This document shows positions 34,161 through 44,985 of a stretch of 64,000 nucleotides of DNA, piece by piece (the first letter of the stretch is position 1; every line of letters begins with the position of its first letter). The position numbers and the translations under genes are program-made. The notes beneath the pieces are model-generated. The model was given only the letters and a program-made list of their open reading frames with translations. It made no database searches and was not told where the DNA came from. The stretch spans positions 1 through 64,000 of the forward strand of contig NZ_JBANCG010000015.1 of the NCBI RefSeq assembly GCF_037026715.1, read 5' to 3'. The DNA comes from Breoghania sp037026715 (GTDB lineage: Bacteria; Pseudomonadota; Alphaproteobacteria; Rhizobiales; Stappiaceae).

Positions 34161-34952
34161 ATGGCACTTTCGCCTGAGGAACTCGACCGCTACGCGCGGC
34201 ATATCGTCCTGCGCGATGTCGGCGGCCCCGGCCAGCAGAAGTTGAAGGCAGCGCGCGTGCTGATCATCGGCGCCGGCGGCCTCGGCGCGCCGATGATCCA
34301 GTATCTGGCCGCTGCCGGCGTCGGCACCGTCGGCATCGTCGATGACGACATCGTCTCGCTGTCGAACCTGCAGCGCCAGATCATCCACGACACGGATGCG
34401 GTGGGTGAGCCGAAGGTGGAGAGCGCCAGGGCGGCGGTCGCCCGGCTCAATCCGCATGTGAACGTCGAGACGCACCGGATGCGCATCACCCCGGAAAACG
34501 CGCAAGAGCTGATTTCCGCCTATGACATCGTCGCCGACGGTTCGGACAATTTCGCCACGCGCTACTGCGTGTCCGATGCCGCCTTTTACGCCAAACGCCC
34601 TCTGGTGACGGCGGCGATCGGCCAGTTCGACGGCTCGCTGACGACGCTCAAACCCTACCTTGCGGGCGAAAACGGCAAGCCGAACCCGACCTACCGCTGC
34701 CTCTTCCCCGACCAGCCGCCGGAAGGCCTTCTGCCGACCTGCGCCGTCGCTGGCGTGCTCGGCGCGCTGCCCGGCATCGTTGGCACCATGCAGGCGATGG
34801 AGGTGATCAAGGAGATCACCGGCCTCGGCGAGGATCTCGTCGGCCGGCTGATCCTCTTCGACGCCCGCTCCATGCGCATGGAAACCATCCGCTACGCCTG
34901 GTCGGCGAAGAATCCGCTGAACGGCGCCGCGGCTGGGGCGGTGAAAGCCTAA
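34161..34952 (+). CDS. moeB: MoeB/ThiF-family adenylyltransferase
   Basis: This 263-aa E1-like enzyme activates the C-terminal glycine of a small sulfur-carrier protein (MoaD or ThiS type) as an acyl-adenylate. The ATP site GAGGLGAPMIQYLAAAG lies near residue 36, with DDDIVSLSNLQRQIIH next and the Asp in YDIVADGSDNF. The conserved Cys in LLPTCAVAGVLGALPG is present. The two CxxC zinc pairs of E. coli MoeB are not: only YRC remains of the first and none of the second. Whether it serves molybdopterin or thiamine cannot be decided; no moaD or thiS is nearby. It follows hrcA closely and has an AGGAA site. Confidence 0.9.
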   Translation: MALSPEELDRYARHIVLRDVGGPGQQKLKAARVLIIGAGGLGAPMIQYLAAAGVGTVGIVDDDIVSLSNLQRQIIHDTDAVGEPKVESARAAVARLNPHVNVETHRMRITPENAQELISAYDIVADGSDNFATRYCVSDAAFYAKRPLVTAAIGQFDGSLTTLKPYLAGENGKPNPTYRCLFPDQPPEGLLPTCAVAGVLGALPGIVGTMQAMEVIKEITGLGEDLVGRLILFDARSMRMETIRYAWSAKNPLNGAAAGAVKA

Positions 34953-35425
34953 GGGGGCCTGACGGCCCGGCGGACCCGGATCGCGGAGCTTTCGGGTGCG
35001 GCCCATCCTTCGAGACGCCCGCTGATGCGGGCTCCTCAGGATGACGTTGCATGTGCTGAGAGTTTTATCGGAATAACAACACGATAACGTCATCCTGAGG
35101 AGGCCTGACAAGGCCGTCTCGAAGGATGGGCGACCTGCTTCCGTCCAACGATGCGACACTCTCACCGCCCAATCGGACGTTACGGCCTGCGAGACGACAC
35201 CACCCGCCCTGTGATACCCACCCGCCCCGTTGCGGCGCCTGCCTTCACCCCGCCGCCATCGTGCGTCACAACGGCTGCGAAACGATCCCGTCGAGGCGGC
35301 TCGGGGCGGGCTGACGCGGGCACGCGGGGAACGCGCGGATTCACACGCGTTTTCCTTATGTTGAACCCGCGCTCAAAGCCCTTATAACCTATCGCACACA
35401 TTCAAATTGCAGGTCGCTGATTCGC
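34953..35425. other. Gap between moeB and gyrB
   Basis: No gene is seen in 473 bases. The first part holds the full type 1 repeat at 35001-35131. The remaining ~290 bases should contain the gyrB promoter; the AT-richer run CTTATAACCTATCGCACACA at 35381-35400 is the best candidate area. Confidence 0.5.
35001..35131. repeat. Large paired repeat, type 1, copy 2
   Basis: The outer arms are CCCATCCTTCGAGACG and CGTCTCGAAGGATGGGC, with the CTCAGGATGACGTT / AACGTCATCCTGAGG pair inside. The inner hairpins are CCCGC-TGAT-GCGGG and GGCCT-GACA-AGGCC. The second differs from copy 1 in sequence but keeps full pairing. Confidence 0.9.
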
Positions 35426-37855
<2,430 letters not shown>

Positions 37856-38297
37856 GGAAGCGCGCTTCCGGCCCCCAATCATCGCGCGTCATTCCTGTTT
37901 TTCAGGAAAACACGGAAATCGGGGCTCGATCTCTCCGCCGTCATCACCCGGCTTGGTCCGGGTGATCCAGCACGTGCAACGCGCGCCGCAGTCGGCAATG
38001 GATTGCCCGGACGGAGCCGGGCAATGACGGAAGAGAGATCGCGGAAAGAGCCGTCGCGCACCGGCGGGGGTCGCTCCGTCAGGCGGAGATTTCGCGCCCT
38101 CAGCCCTTGCCGAACCGTCTCAAGGCCGCATCTTTACTAGCGTGACGCGGAACGGCGTTTGCACTTAAGCTGGTTCCGGTCGTTCGCCCGGGCTGCGGCA
38201 TGTCGTCTCCTTCCCCTGCGACAATTGATCGCCTTTCGAGGGGGAGGCCGACGCCCCAGAGTATCGGGCGGGCACGCGTTGAAGAGGAGGCTTCGCC
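37856..38297. other. Gap between gyrB and a small membrane protein gene
   Basis: No gene is evident in 442 bases. A type 2 repeat (37939-38029) lies near the gyrB end and probably serves as its terminator. The stretch 38140-38290 has no recognisable structure except the strong GAGGAGG ribosome binding site at 38284-38290. Confidence 0.5.
37939..38029. repeat. Paired palindromic repeat, type 2, copy 3
   Basis: CGTCATCACCCGG-CTTGGT-CCGGGTGATCC leads, through a spacer, to GGATTGCCCGG-ACGGAG-CCGGGCAATGACGG. The order of the two arm types (CACC first, TTGCCC second) is reversed compared with copies 1 and 2, i.e. the element is inverted here. Confidence 0.85.
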
Positions 38298-38645
38298 TTG
38301 CGCACGTTCTTTCGCAATCCGCTGATCCGCCTGCTGGCCATCAACTGGCTCGCCGGGTTCGCCGTCACGGTGCTCATCGTGGGCGGGCTCTATCTGACCG
38401 ACATGGGCGGGCTGTGGTCGCTGATCATGCGCTCGGAAATGCCGATCGTGCCGATCGCCATGCTGTTCTTCGGCTTCCTCATCACCTTCACCAGCGCCGC
38501 CATGGGCACGGCCGTCATGTCGATGCCGAGCGACGGCTCCGGCGGTGGTGGCGGCGGACGCCGTTTCAGGATCCGCGCACCCGAACTGGTGCCGGTCCCG
38601 GTCAAGGCGCAGGCCTGCAGCCAGGCCCGGATCCGGCGCGGATAG
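38298..38645 (+). CDS. Small membrane protein with two hydrophobic segments
   Basis: This 115-aa protein has two clear membrane helices at about residues 10-33 (LLAINWLAGFAVTVLIVGGL) and 46-72 (IVPIAMLFFGFLITFTSAAM). A glycine-rich hinge (DGSGGGGGGRR) and a basic tail follow. The start is TTG, supported by a perfect GAGGAGG 7 bases upstream. No family is recognised. It converges on the GalD-like gene with only an 11-base gap. It may be unrelated to the neighbouring catabolic island. Confidence 0.75.
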   Translation: MRTFFRNPLIRLLAINWLAGFAVTVLIVGGLYLTDMGGLWSLIMRSEMPIVPIAMLFFGFLITFTSAAMGTAVMSMPSDGSGGGGGGRRFRIRAPELVPVPVKAQACSQARIRRG

Positions 38646-38656
38646 GTCGCGCCGCC

Positions 38657-39733
38657 TCACGGCAACGCGAAGACTGTCCCGTCGAAAAGCTTGCGCGCGG
38701 TGCGCACGATGCCGGAGCGCACCGGCACCGGAAGGCCGCCGCGCGTTTCCGTCTCGATTTCCACGCCGAGCTTGCCGGTCGGGTGCTCGATATCGGCCCG
38801 CAGCGGATTGGCCGTCGCGGGCGCCGCGACCTCGGCCGCCGTCGTGCCGGGCACCAGTGCCGCGGCTGCCACCGTCGCCGCCGCCAGCACGCCGATGGTC
38901 TCGTGCACCCGGTGCGGAATGAACGAGCGCGTGGCGATCAGCCCGCCCTCGCGCGGGGCCGAGACGAGGCACATCTTCGGCACGGTCTGCTTTTCCACGT
39001 CGCCGAGCCCCATCAGCGGCCCGCATTTGAGCCGGATGGCTTCCAGCCGCGCTTTCAGCGCCGCATTCTCCTCAAGCTCCGCAATCGTCTCCGCACCCGT
39101 CAGGCCGAGATCTTCCGCCTTGATGATGACATTGGGCATGCCGTTGTCGATCATGGTGACGCGCAGGCCGTCGATCTCGTCAACCGGGTTGCCGGTGGGC
39201 AGCAGCGCGCCGCACTGGGCGCCGGCGGTCTCGAAATAGTTCTGGATGACCGGCGCATGGGTGCCGGGCACCCCGTCGATCGCCGCATCGCCCGCATAGG
39301 CGACCTCGCCGCCGGGCGTGGACACGTCGAGATCGGCGCGGCTGTCGGAATTCACCATGTAGACGCGAACCGTCGTCACCCCGTCGTTTGCCGCGACCAG
39401 CCCGCGCTCGATGGCGAAGGGGCCGATGCCGGCGAGAATGTTGCCGCAGTTCTGGGTGTCGGAGACGATCGGCTTGTCGGGTGTGACCTGCAGGAACAGG
39501 TAATCGACGTCGACGCCCTCGCGTGTCGATGGGCTGACAACGGCGACCTTGGAGGTCAGCGGATGGGCGCCGCCGATGCCGTCGATCTGGCGCGGGTCGG
39601 GCGATCCCATGATCTTGAGCAGCAGGGCGTCGCGCTCCGCCCTGTCGGCCGGCAGGTCCGATTTCAGGAAATAGGCGCCCTTGGAGGTGCCGCCGCGCAG
39701 CAGCATGCAGGGAATGGCGATCTGGCTTGGCAT
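38657..39733 (-). CDS. galD: PrpF-family isomerase, probable 4-oxalomesaconate tautomerase
   Basis: This 358-aa protein belongs to the PrpF/diaminopimelate-epimerase fold. Conserved pieces include IPCMLLRGGTSKGAYFL at the N-terminus, SDTQNCGNILAGIGPFA near 95 (with the catalytic-type Cys) and CGALLPTGNPVDEIDG near 180. Family members include GalD and LigU, which interconvert keto/enol or double-bond isomers of 4-oxalomesaconate. The LigI, aldolase and GalB-like neighbours support that role over 2-methylaconitate isomerase. The ATG at 39733 has GGAGGG 8 bases upstream. It is the last gene of the minus-strand island, after ligI. Confidence 0.87.
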   Translation of the reverse strand: MPSQIAIPCMLLRGGTSKGAYFLKSDLPADRAERDALLLKIMGSPDPRQIDGIGGAHPLTSKVAVVSPSTREGVDVDYLFLQVTPDKPIVSDTQNCGNILAGIGPFAIERGLVAANDGVTTVRVYMVNSDSRADLDVSTPGGEVAYAGDAAIDGVPGTHAPVIQNYFETAGAQCGALLPTGNPVDEIDGLRVTMIDNGMPNVIIKAEDLGLTGAETIAELEENAALKARLEAIRLKCGPLMGLGDVEKQTVPKMCLVSAPREGGLIATRSFIPHRVHETIGVLAAATVAAAALVPGTTAAEVAAPATANPLRADIEHPTGKLGVEIETETRGGLPVPVRSGIVRTARKLFDGTVFALP

Positions 39734-39831
39734 CGAAATATCCCTCCGGGACACGGTTCAACCGAAAACATGCATCCAGTCGCCTCTCCCCATGGGAGAG
39801 GGCGCAGATGCGGCGGACGTCTCACCGGAAG

Positions 39832-39937
39832 CTGTCATTCCCGCGAAGGCGGGAATCCAGCATTCCAGAGACCTCCCCAGCGTGCCCGGGAACTCACCCC
39901 CGGGGGTGCTGGATCCCCGCCTTCGCGGGGATGACAG
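39832..39937. repeat. Paired palindromic repeat, type 3
   Basis: CTGTCATTCCCGC-GAAG-GCGGGAATCCAGC and GCTGGATCCCCGC-CTTC-GCGGGGATGACAG flank a spacer. Both stems are perfect. It is the only full copy of this family in the window. A short palindrome CCTCTCCC-CATG-GGAGAGG at 39783-39801 precedes it. Confidence 0.85.
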
Positions 39938-39939
39938 CC

Positions 39940-39998
39940 CGTAGGTGGATAGGCCGTGGGTGGAAAAGCCGTGGGTGACAGGCCGCGGATTGATAGGC
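39940..39998. repeat. Four tandem ~15-bp units
   Basis: Four degenerate units follow each other: CGTAGGTGGATAGGC, CGTGGGTGGAAAAGC, CGTGGGTGACAGGC and CGCGGATTGATAGGC. They sit between the type 3 repeat and the ligI stop. They are too short and uniform in spacing to be a CRISPR. Confidence 0.6.
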
Positions 39999-40027
39999 CT
40001 CTGGCGGAGCGACCGCTGCCCGCTCCC

Positions 40028-40906
40028 CTACGCCTCGTCCGGCCAGTAGAGCCGCATCGGGTTGTCGACCACGAGCTTCTTCAACAGCTCCGGCGTCGGC
40101 GCGATCTGGCCCAGCAGATCGACGAGCTGGCCGTCGTCCGGCACCCATTTCTTCATGTTCGGGTGCGGCCAGTCCGTGCCCCACAGCACCTGGTCGGGGA
40201 AGGTCTCGACCAGATGGCGGGCCTGCTCGACGCAATCTGCGAACGGCGGGCCGTCGTGCGACAGCCGCTCCGAACCCGACACCTTGATCCAGATGTCCCT
40301 GCGCGCCTTCAAGAGCCCTTCCAGAAGCTTCATGCCGGGCTGTTCCAGCCCCAGCGCCGGATCGATGCGGCCCATGTGGTCGATGACGACCGGCACAGGC
40401 ACTTTTTCGATGACGGGCGCAAGCTCGTGGATCTTCTCCGTGTCGAAATAGATCACCACGTGCCAGCCGAGCGCGCCGTAGCGCTTCGACAGGGCCTCCA
40501 GCGCGGCGAGTGCGGCGTCGGAGCCCAGATGCTTGACGAAGTTGAAGCGCGAGCCGCGCACGCCGGCCGCATCGAGCCGTTTCAGCTCCTCATCCGTAAC
40601 GTCCGGCTTCACCATCGCGATGCCGCGGTAAAGGCCGTCGCCCCATTCCAGCGCATCGACGAGCGCGGCATTGTCGGTGCCGTGGCAGCTCGCCTGCACG
40701 ATCACCGCGCGCTGAAGGCCCAGATGGTCATGCAGCTCGCGCAGCTTTTCTTTCGGCGCGTCGACGGGCGTGTAGGTGCGCGTCGGGGCGAAGGGGAACG
40801 TCGCCGCCGGGCCGAAGACGTGGCAATGCGCATCGACGGCGCCGGCCGGCAGCGCGATGTCCGGCTTCTTCGGGTTCGGGTGGAATGCGAGGTATTCGGC
40901 ACTCAT
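40028..40906 (-). CDS. ligI: 2-pyrone-4,6-dicarboxylate lactonase (LigI-type amidohydrolase)
   Basis: LigI hydrolyses the lactone 2-pyrone-4,6-dicarboxylate to 4-oxalomesaconate. The 292-aa length equals that of known LigI proteins. The amidohydrolase barrel is marked by H-x-H in AVDAHCHVFGPA near residue 25, QASCHGTDN near 75, DHMGRIDP near 165, and the catalytic Asp in LWGTDWPHPN near 245. LigI enzymes work without bound metal. The start overlaps the TRAP permease stop by 4 bases (ATGA). The neighbours supply the remaining lower-pathway enzymes. Confidence 0.92.
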   Translation of the reverse strand: MSAEYLAFHPNPKKPDIALPAGAVDAHCHVFGPAATFPFAPTRTYTPVDAPKEKLRELHDHLGLQRAVIVQASCHGTDNAALVDALEWGDGLYRGIAMVKPDVTDEELKRLDAAGVRGSRFNFVKHLGSDAALAALEALSKRYGALGWHVVIYFDTEKIHELAPVIEKVPVPVVIDHMGRIDPALGLEQPGMKLLEGLLKARRDIWIKVSGSERLSHDGPPFADCVEQARHLVETFPDQVLWGTDWPHPNMKKWVPDDGQLVDLLGQIAPTPELLKKLVVDNPMRLYWPDEA

Positions 40907-42840
40907 ATCCGCGCAGGCTCCTTGGAGGACAGGGACTTGGAGGAGAGATAGGCCTGGGCGACCACCGACATGCCGAGCGCCAGCCCGGCGAGACGGATGG
41001 CCAGCGACAGCGGCTCGTAGTCCGGCATCGAGGTCGGCCACAGGAGCAGCGCCGCACCGGCGACCAGCATCGCCCGGGCCAAGACGCCGAGCGGCACGAA
41101 CAGCCAGCCGGTGAAGGCGGTAGCAAGCGCGGAGACGCCGATCACGGCGGCGACCGTCTGCAGTGCGATGGAGGCCGGCGAGCCGATCAGCAGCAGGCCC
41201 GGCGAGTAGATGAAGACGAACGGGATGACCAGCTTGACGAAGCCGAGGCGGATCGCCTCGAAAGCCGTCTCGTTCGCGCCCGCGCCGGCGATGCTGGCCC
41301 CCGCATAGGCAGCCAGCGCCACCGGCGGCGTGATCGCGGAAATCAGGCCGTAGTAGAAGATGAACATGTGCCCGGCGATCAGCGGCAGGCCGAAGTCCTC
41401 CAGTGCAGGCGCGACCAGGATCGCCAGCAACAGGTAGGCCGCCGACGTCGGCAGGCCGAGGCCCAGCACGAAGGAGGCGATCATGGTGAAGACCAGCACC
41501 AGGAACATGCTGGAGCCGCCCACATCGAGGATCAGGCTGGAGATCTGCAGCGCGAGGCCCGTGAGCGTCAGGACACCGATCAGCACGCCGGCGGTGGCGA
41601 CCGCGGCGACGACGGAGAGCGTGTTGCGCACGGTATCGACCGTGGCGAGCAGCAGGTTCTTAGGCGAGATGCGGGTAGCCTTGGTCATCGGCATGATGAC
41701 GAGCGCCATGGCGATCGCGTAGACGACCGACTTCATCGGCGTGTAGCCGTAGACGAGACAGCCGACCAGCACGACGAGCGGCGCCAGCATGTAGCCGCGC
41801 GAGGCGAGCACCTTGCCCACCGACGGGATGTCGTCGGCCTCCGCACGCGGCATGTTGAATTTGCCCGCCTCCAGTCGCACAGCGACCAGCAGCGCAAGCA
41901 CATAAAGAAGTGCCGGGATCAGCGCCGCCATGGCGATGCTGACGTAGGGAATGCCGGTCATCTCGGCCATCAGGAAGGCGGCGGCCCCCATCACCGGCGG
42001 CATGATCTGGCCGGCCGATGCGGCGGCAGCCTCGATGGCGCCGGCGGTCTTGGCGCGGTATCCGGCCCGCTTCATCAGCGGAATGGTGAAGGTGCCGGTG
42101 GTCACCACGCCGGCGACCGCCGAGCCGTTGATGGCGGAGAACATCGTGGAGGAGACGACGGCGGTCAGCGCCGGACCGCCCTGCACGCGGCCGGTGAGCG
42201 CGTGGGCGAGATCGACGAAGGTCTGGCCGAGGCCGGACTTCATCAGGAGAACGCCGAGCAGCGAGAACAGGAAGATGTATTGCGCGGCCACCCCCATCGG
42301 GATGCCGAAGACGCCCTCGGTGCGCAGGAACAGGTTGGAGGCGAGCCGCCCGGTCGAATAGCCGGAATTGCCGTAGTCGCCGGGGATCAGGTAGCCGAAA
42401 TAGGCATAGGCCAGCGCCGCCACCGCGATGGCGACCATGGTGCGCCCGATATAGGCGCGCGCCAGAACCAGGACGATCACCATCGTGGCGACGAACAGCG
42501 CCTTGTCGATGTCGTTGGCGATCGCTCCGCGCCGGATGATCTGGGTGTAGTTCTCGTAGAGATAGGGCCCGGGCAGAAGCGCCACGATGGCCAGCGCGTA
42601 GCAGGCAAGGCGCAGCACCAGGTTGGTCGAGCGCGTGCCGAGCACCAGAAGGCCGGCGGCCGCCATCAGCGAGAAGAACATGGAGCGCAGCAGAAGCGCC
42701 GTCAGCCCGCCGAAATAGGACGTGTAGAGCAGCAGCACCGTGACGGCGAGCGCCAGCGCGGAAACGATCAGAGCGACGACTGTCTTCTCCATGCCCTGGA
42801 TACGGGCCTTGGGAAGCACCTGAGAGGCGAATTGTTCCAT
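40903..42840 (-). CDS. TRAP transporter fused permease (TAXI type)
   Basis: This 645-aa protein fuses the small (DctQ-like) and large (DctM-like) TRAP membrane subunits, as is usual for TAXI-TRAP systems. About 16-18 hydrophobic segments are visible. The large-subunit signatures are SAINGSAVAGVVTTGTFTIP near 250, AASAGQIMPPVMGAAAFLMA near 285 and ITPPVALAAYAGASIAG near 505. TRAP systems import organic acids with the Na+ or H+ gradient. I take the ATG at 42840 (GCGGAA upstream); a TTG 6 codons earlier is possible but has no site. It is 218 bases downstream of the receptor and coupled to ligI. Confidence 0.94.
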   Translation of the reverse strand: MEQFASQVLPKARIQGMEKTVVALIVSALALAVTVLLLYTSYFGGLTALLLRSMFFSLMAAAGLLVLGTRSTNLVLRLACYALAIVALLPGPYLYENYTQIIRRGAIANDIDKALFVATMVIVLVLARAYIGRTMVAIAVAALAYAYFGYLIPGDYGNSGYSTGRLASNLFLRTEGVFGIPMGVAAQYIFLFSLLGVLLMKSGLGQTFVDLAHALTGRVQGGPALTAVVSSTMFSAINGSAVAGVVTTGTFTIPLMKRAGYRAKTAGAIEAAAASAGQIMPPVMGAAAFLMAEMTGIPYVSIAMAALIPALLYVLALLVAVRLEAGKFNMPRAEADDIPSVGKVLASRGYMLAPLVVLVGCLVYGYTPMKSVVYAIAMALVIMPMTKATRISPKNLLLATVDTVRNTLSVVAAVATAGVLIGVLTLTGLALQISSLILDVGGSSMFLVLVFTMIASFVLGLGLPTSAAYLLLAILVAPALEDFGLPLIAGHMFIFYYGLISAITPPVALAAYAGASIAGAGANETAFEAIRLGFVKLVIPFVFIYSPGLLLIGSPASIALQTVAAVIGVSALATAFTGWLFVPLGVLARAMLVAGAALLLWPTSMPDYEPLSLAIRLAGLALGMSVVAQAYLSSKSLSSKEPARI

Positions 42841-43017
42841 GTGAGTTCCGCTCGACAAGGCGACGGGCGGAGGGGATCAGCCGTCGAAATCAGCTCTCCG
42901 CCGTCGATGAATAGAGGTGCCGGCCGGTCCCGGCTGGGTTCGGAAAAATCCGGGCTCGAATGCCGGCGCCGGCCCCCTCGCCTCTCCGTCAACGGGAGAA
43001 GGCAACGCGGGCCATGC

Positions 43018-43045
43018 GCGCGCGGACCGCTGAGGGCCCGCGCGC
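43018..43045 (-). terminator. GC-rich stem-loop between TAXI receptor and permease genes
   Basis: GCGCGCGG (43018-43025) pairs perfectly with CCGCGCGC (43038-43045) around a 12-base loop, just after the receptor stop. No T-run follows on the minus strand. It resembles the stem-loop between tctC and tctA and may likewise stabilise or separate the receptor transcript. Confidence 0.4.
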
Positions 43046-43058
43046 CGGAAAACGGGCC

Positions 43059-44009
43059 CTACTTCGCCGCTTCGTCGAAGTAGCGCTTGGCACCCGGGTG
43101 CAGCGGGATCGGCGTCTTGGGGCCCTTCTTGAGCGAGATCAGCTTCGCCATGGGGTGAACGGCGCCCAGTTCCTTCAGATTGTCGAACAGCGTCTTGGTG
43201 ACATTGTAGACGAGGTTCTCATCCGCATCGGCCGCGGTGAAGAGGATCGCCGGGTCGGCGAGCTGCGGGGTGTCCTGATCCGTGCCGCGATAGGTGCCGC
43301 CGGGCAGCATGTCGACCGCGTAGAAGGGATAGTCCTTCAGGAGCTCGGCGAGCTTGGCCTCGTCGACCGGCACGAAGGTCACGTCCTCGGACGTCGCCAG
43401 CTCGATCAGCGCGGAGGCCGGAATGCCGGCGAGAACCATGGTCGCGTCCAGGTTGCCGTCCTTCATCGCGTTGGTCGCTTCCGAATAGGACAGGTACTGG
43501 ATGTTGCTTTCGTTATAGGCGCCGTAGGCCTTCAGCAGGCGTTCGGCGATGACAGAGGAGTTGGAGCCCGGAGGGCCGACGGAGATGCGCTTGTCCTTCA
43601 GATCCGCGATCGACTTGACGTTGGCATCCTTCATGGCCGCGATCTGCAGCATCGCCGGATAGAGATAGGCGATGGCCGCGACGTTCTGCTTCTCCTCGAA
43701 CGGGTCCTCGCCGTTTGCGCCCGCATAGAGCACCGAGGCCGACGAGAAGCCCATGGTCATCTCGCCCATGGACACGCGGCGGATGTTCTCGATTGAGGCG
43801 CCGGTCACCTCGGCCTTGGCGGTGATGCCGTCGCCGTGCTTGTTGATGACGTCGGCCATGCCGGCGCCCACGGCGTAGAACACGCCGCCGGTGCCGCCGG
43901 TGCCGATGGACACGCGGTCGGCCGCTTGAGCGGAGCCAAATGTGGCGCCGGCCGCCAGACCAGCCACCAGACCGGCAGCCATGAGCGTTGTCAGGATGCG
44001 TTTCTTCAT
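43059..44009 (-). CDS. TAXI-family TRAP substrate-binding protein
   Basis: This 316-aa periplasmic receptor has a signal peptide MKKRILTTLMAAGLVAGLAA with cleavage near AQA-AD at about residue 31. The mature start RVSIGTGGTGGVFYAVGAG is the TAXI family signature. Later DLKDKRISVGPPGSNSSVIA is typical of the ligand cleft. The ATG at 44009 has GGGAGG 9 bases upstream. It pairs with the fused permease downstream. Context suggests a di- or tricarboxylic aromatic-derived acid as ligand, but the sequence does not show which. Confidence 0.95.
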   Translation of the reverse strand: MKKRILTTLMAAGLVAGLAAGATFGSAQAADRVSIGTGGTGGVFYAVGAGMADVINKHGDGITAKAEVTGASIENIRRVSMGEMTMGFSSASVLYAGANGEDPFEEKQNVAAIAYLYPAMLQIAAMKDANVKSIADLKDKRISVGPPGSNSSVIAERLLKAYGAYNESNIQYLSYSEATNAMKDGNLDATMVLAGIPASALIELATSEDVTFVPVDEAKLAELLKDYPFYAVDMLPGGTYRGTDQDTPQLADPAILFTAADADENLVYNVTKTLFDNLKELGAVHPMAKLISLKKGPKTPIPLHPGAKRYFDEAAK

Positions 44010-44282
44010 TGGGCAGTACCTCCCGGGTTGAAGCGTTTCTCCACGGAGGCCCCCGCAAGGGCTTTCCCGCCCCCTCGGCAGGGCCGTGTCGCCCCGATGT
44101 CGCGCCTCCGGTATTCCGTTACGGAGCACCCGTGCGATGGCGGGAACTCCGATGGCGGCCGGCCATTTCGGTCGGCCAGTTCGCCGTGTCCGCCATCTTG
44201 CCGACTTTGCCGCGCGCCACGAAGCGGCGAAACGACACAATCATGCAACCCGGCTTTGTCGCCGCTCCCCACGGCTTCGGCG

Positions 44283-44981
44283 TCAGATGTACTTCAGTCC
44301 CTTCTCCGCGAGCCGCTCGCGCATCTTGTAGATGTCGAGGCCCAGTTCGCCCGATGCCAGCCGCTCGCGCTTGGACGTCTCGTTGGCCTCGCGCGCCTCG
44401 GCCTTTTCCAGCGCGAGCGTGGCATGTTCGCGCTTCACCACGCAGACCCCGTCATCGTCCGCGATGATCACGTCGCCCGGATCGATCGCGGCGCCCGCGC
44501 ACACGATCGGCACGTTGACCGAGCCGAGCGTCTCCTTGACCGTGCCTTGCGCGAAGACGGCGCTCGACCAGACGGGAAAGCCCATTTCGGTGAGATCCCT
44601 CACGTCGCGCACGCCGGCGTCGATGACGAGCCCGCGCACGCCGCGCGCGACAAGCGATGTGGCGAGAAGATCGCCGAAATAGCCGGCGTTCGACGGCGAG
44701 GTCGGCGCGACGACGAGGATGTCGCCGGGCCGGCACTGCTCCACGGCCACATGGATCATCCAGTTGTCGGCCGGCGGAATGGACACGGTCACGGCGGAGC
44801 CCGCGATGCGGGCGCCGGAATAAATCGGCCTCAGGCGCGCATCGAGAAGTCCGATGCGGCCCTGCGCCTCGTGCACGGTCGCCACGCCGCATCTGGCAAG
44901 CCCGTCGATGACAGCGGCATCGGCGCGCTCGATCTCCCGGACGACGACATGTTCGCCGGGAGCGGGTCGATAGATCGCCAT
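44283..44981 (-). CDS. ligK: 4-carboxy-4-hydroxy-2-oxoadipate aldolase (LigK/GalC, RraA-like fold)
   Basis: This enzyme splits 4-carboxy-4-hydroxy-2-oxoadipate into pyruvate and oxaloacetate, and often also decarboxylates oxaloacetate. The 232-aa protein has the RraA-like class II aldolase fold. The metal and substrate residues are in LVIDAGVRDVRDL (Arg-Asp) near 120 and GDILVVAPTSPSNAGYFGDL near 88. RraA itself is shorter (~160 aa) and lacks the C-terminal helical part seen here (LEKAEAREANETSKRERLAS). It lies 4 bases downstream of the GalB-like gene. Confidence 0.93.
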   Translation of the reverse strand: MAIYRPAPGEHVVVREIERADAAVIDGLARCGVATVHEAQGRIGLLDARLRPIYSGARIAGSAVTVSIPPADNWMIHVAVEQCRPGDILVVAPTSPSNAGYFGDLLATSLVARGVRGLVIDAGVRDVRDLTEMGFPVWSSAVFAQGTVKETLGSVNVPIVCAGAAIDPGDVIIADDDGVCVVKREHATLALEKAEAREANETSKRERLASGELGLDIYKMRERLAEKGLKYI

Positions 44982-44985
44982 GGTC

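Noticed and set aside
39940..39998. Short regular repeats considered as a CRISPR array
   Set aside because: The units are directly adjacent without spacers, only ~15 bases long, and no cas genes are near.
40885..43083. A 732-codon plus-strand open frame opposite the TRAP permease
   Set aside because: It is antisense to a clear membrane protein gene and has no conserved domain or ribosome site.
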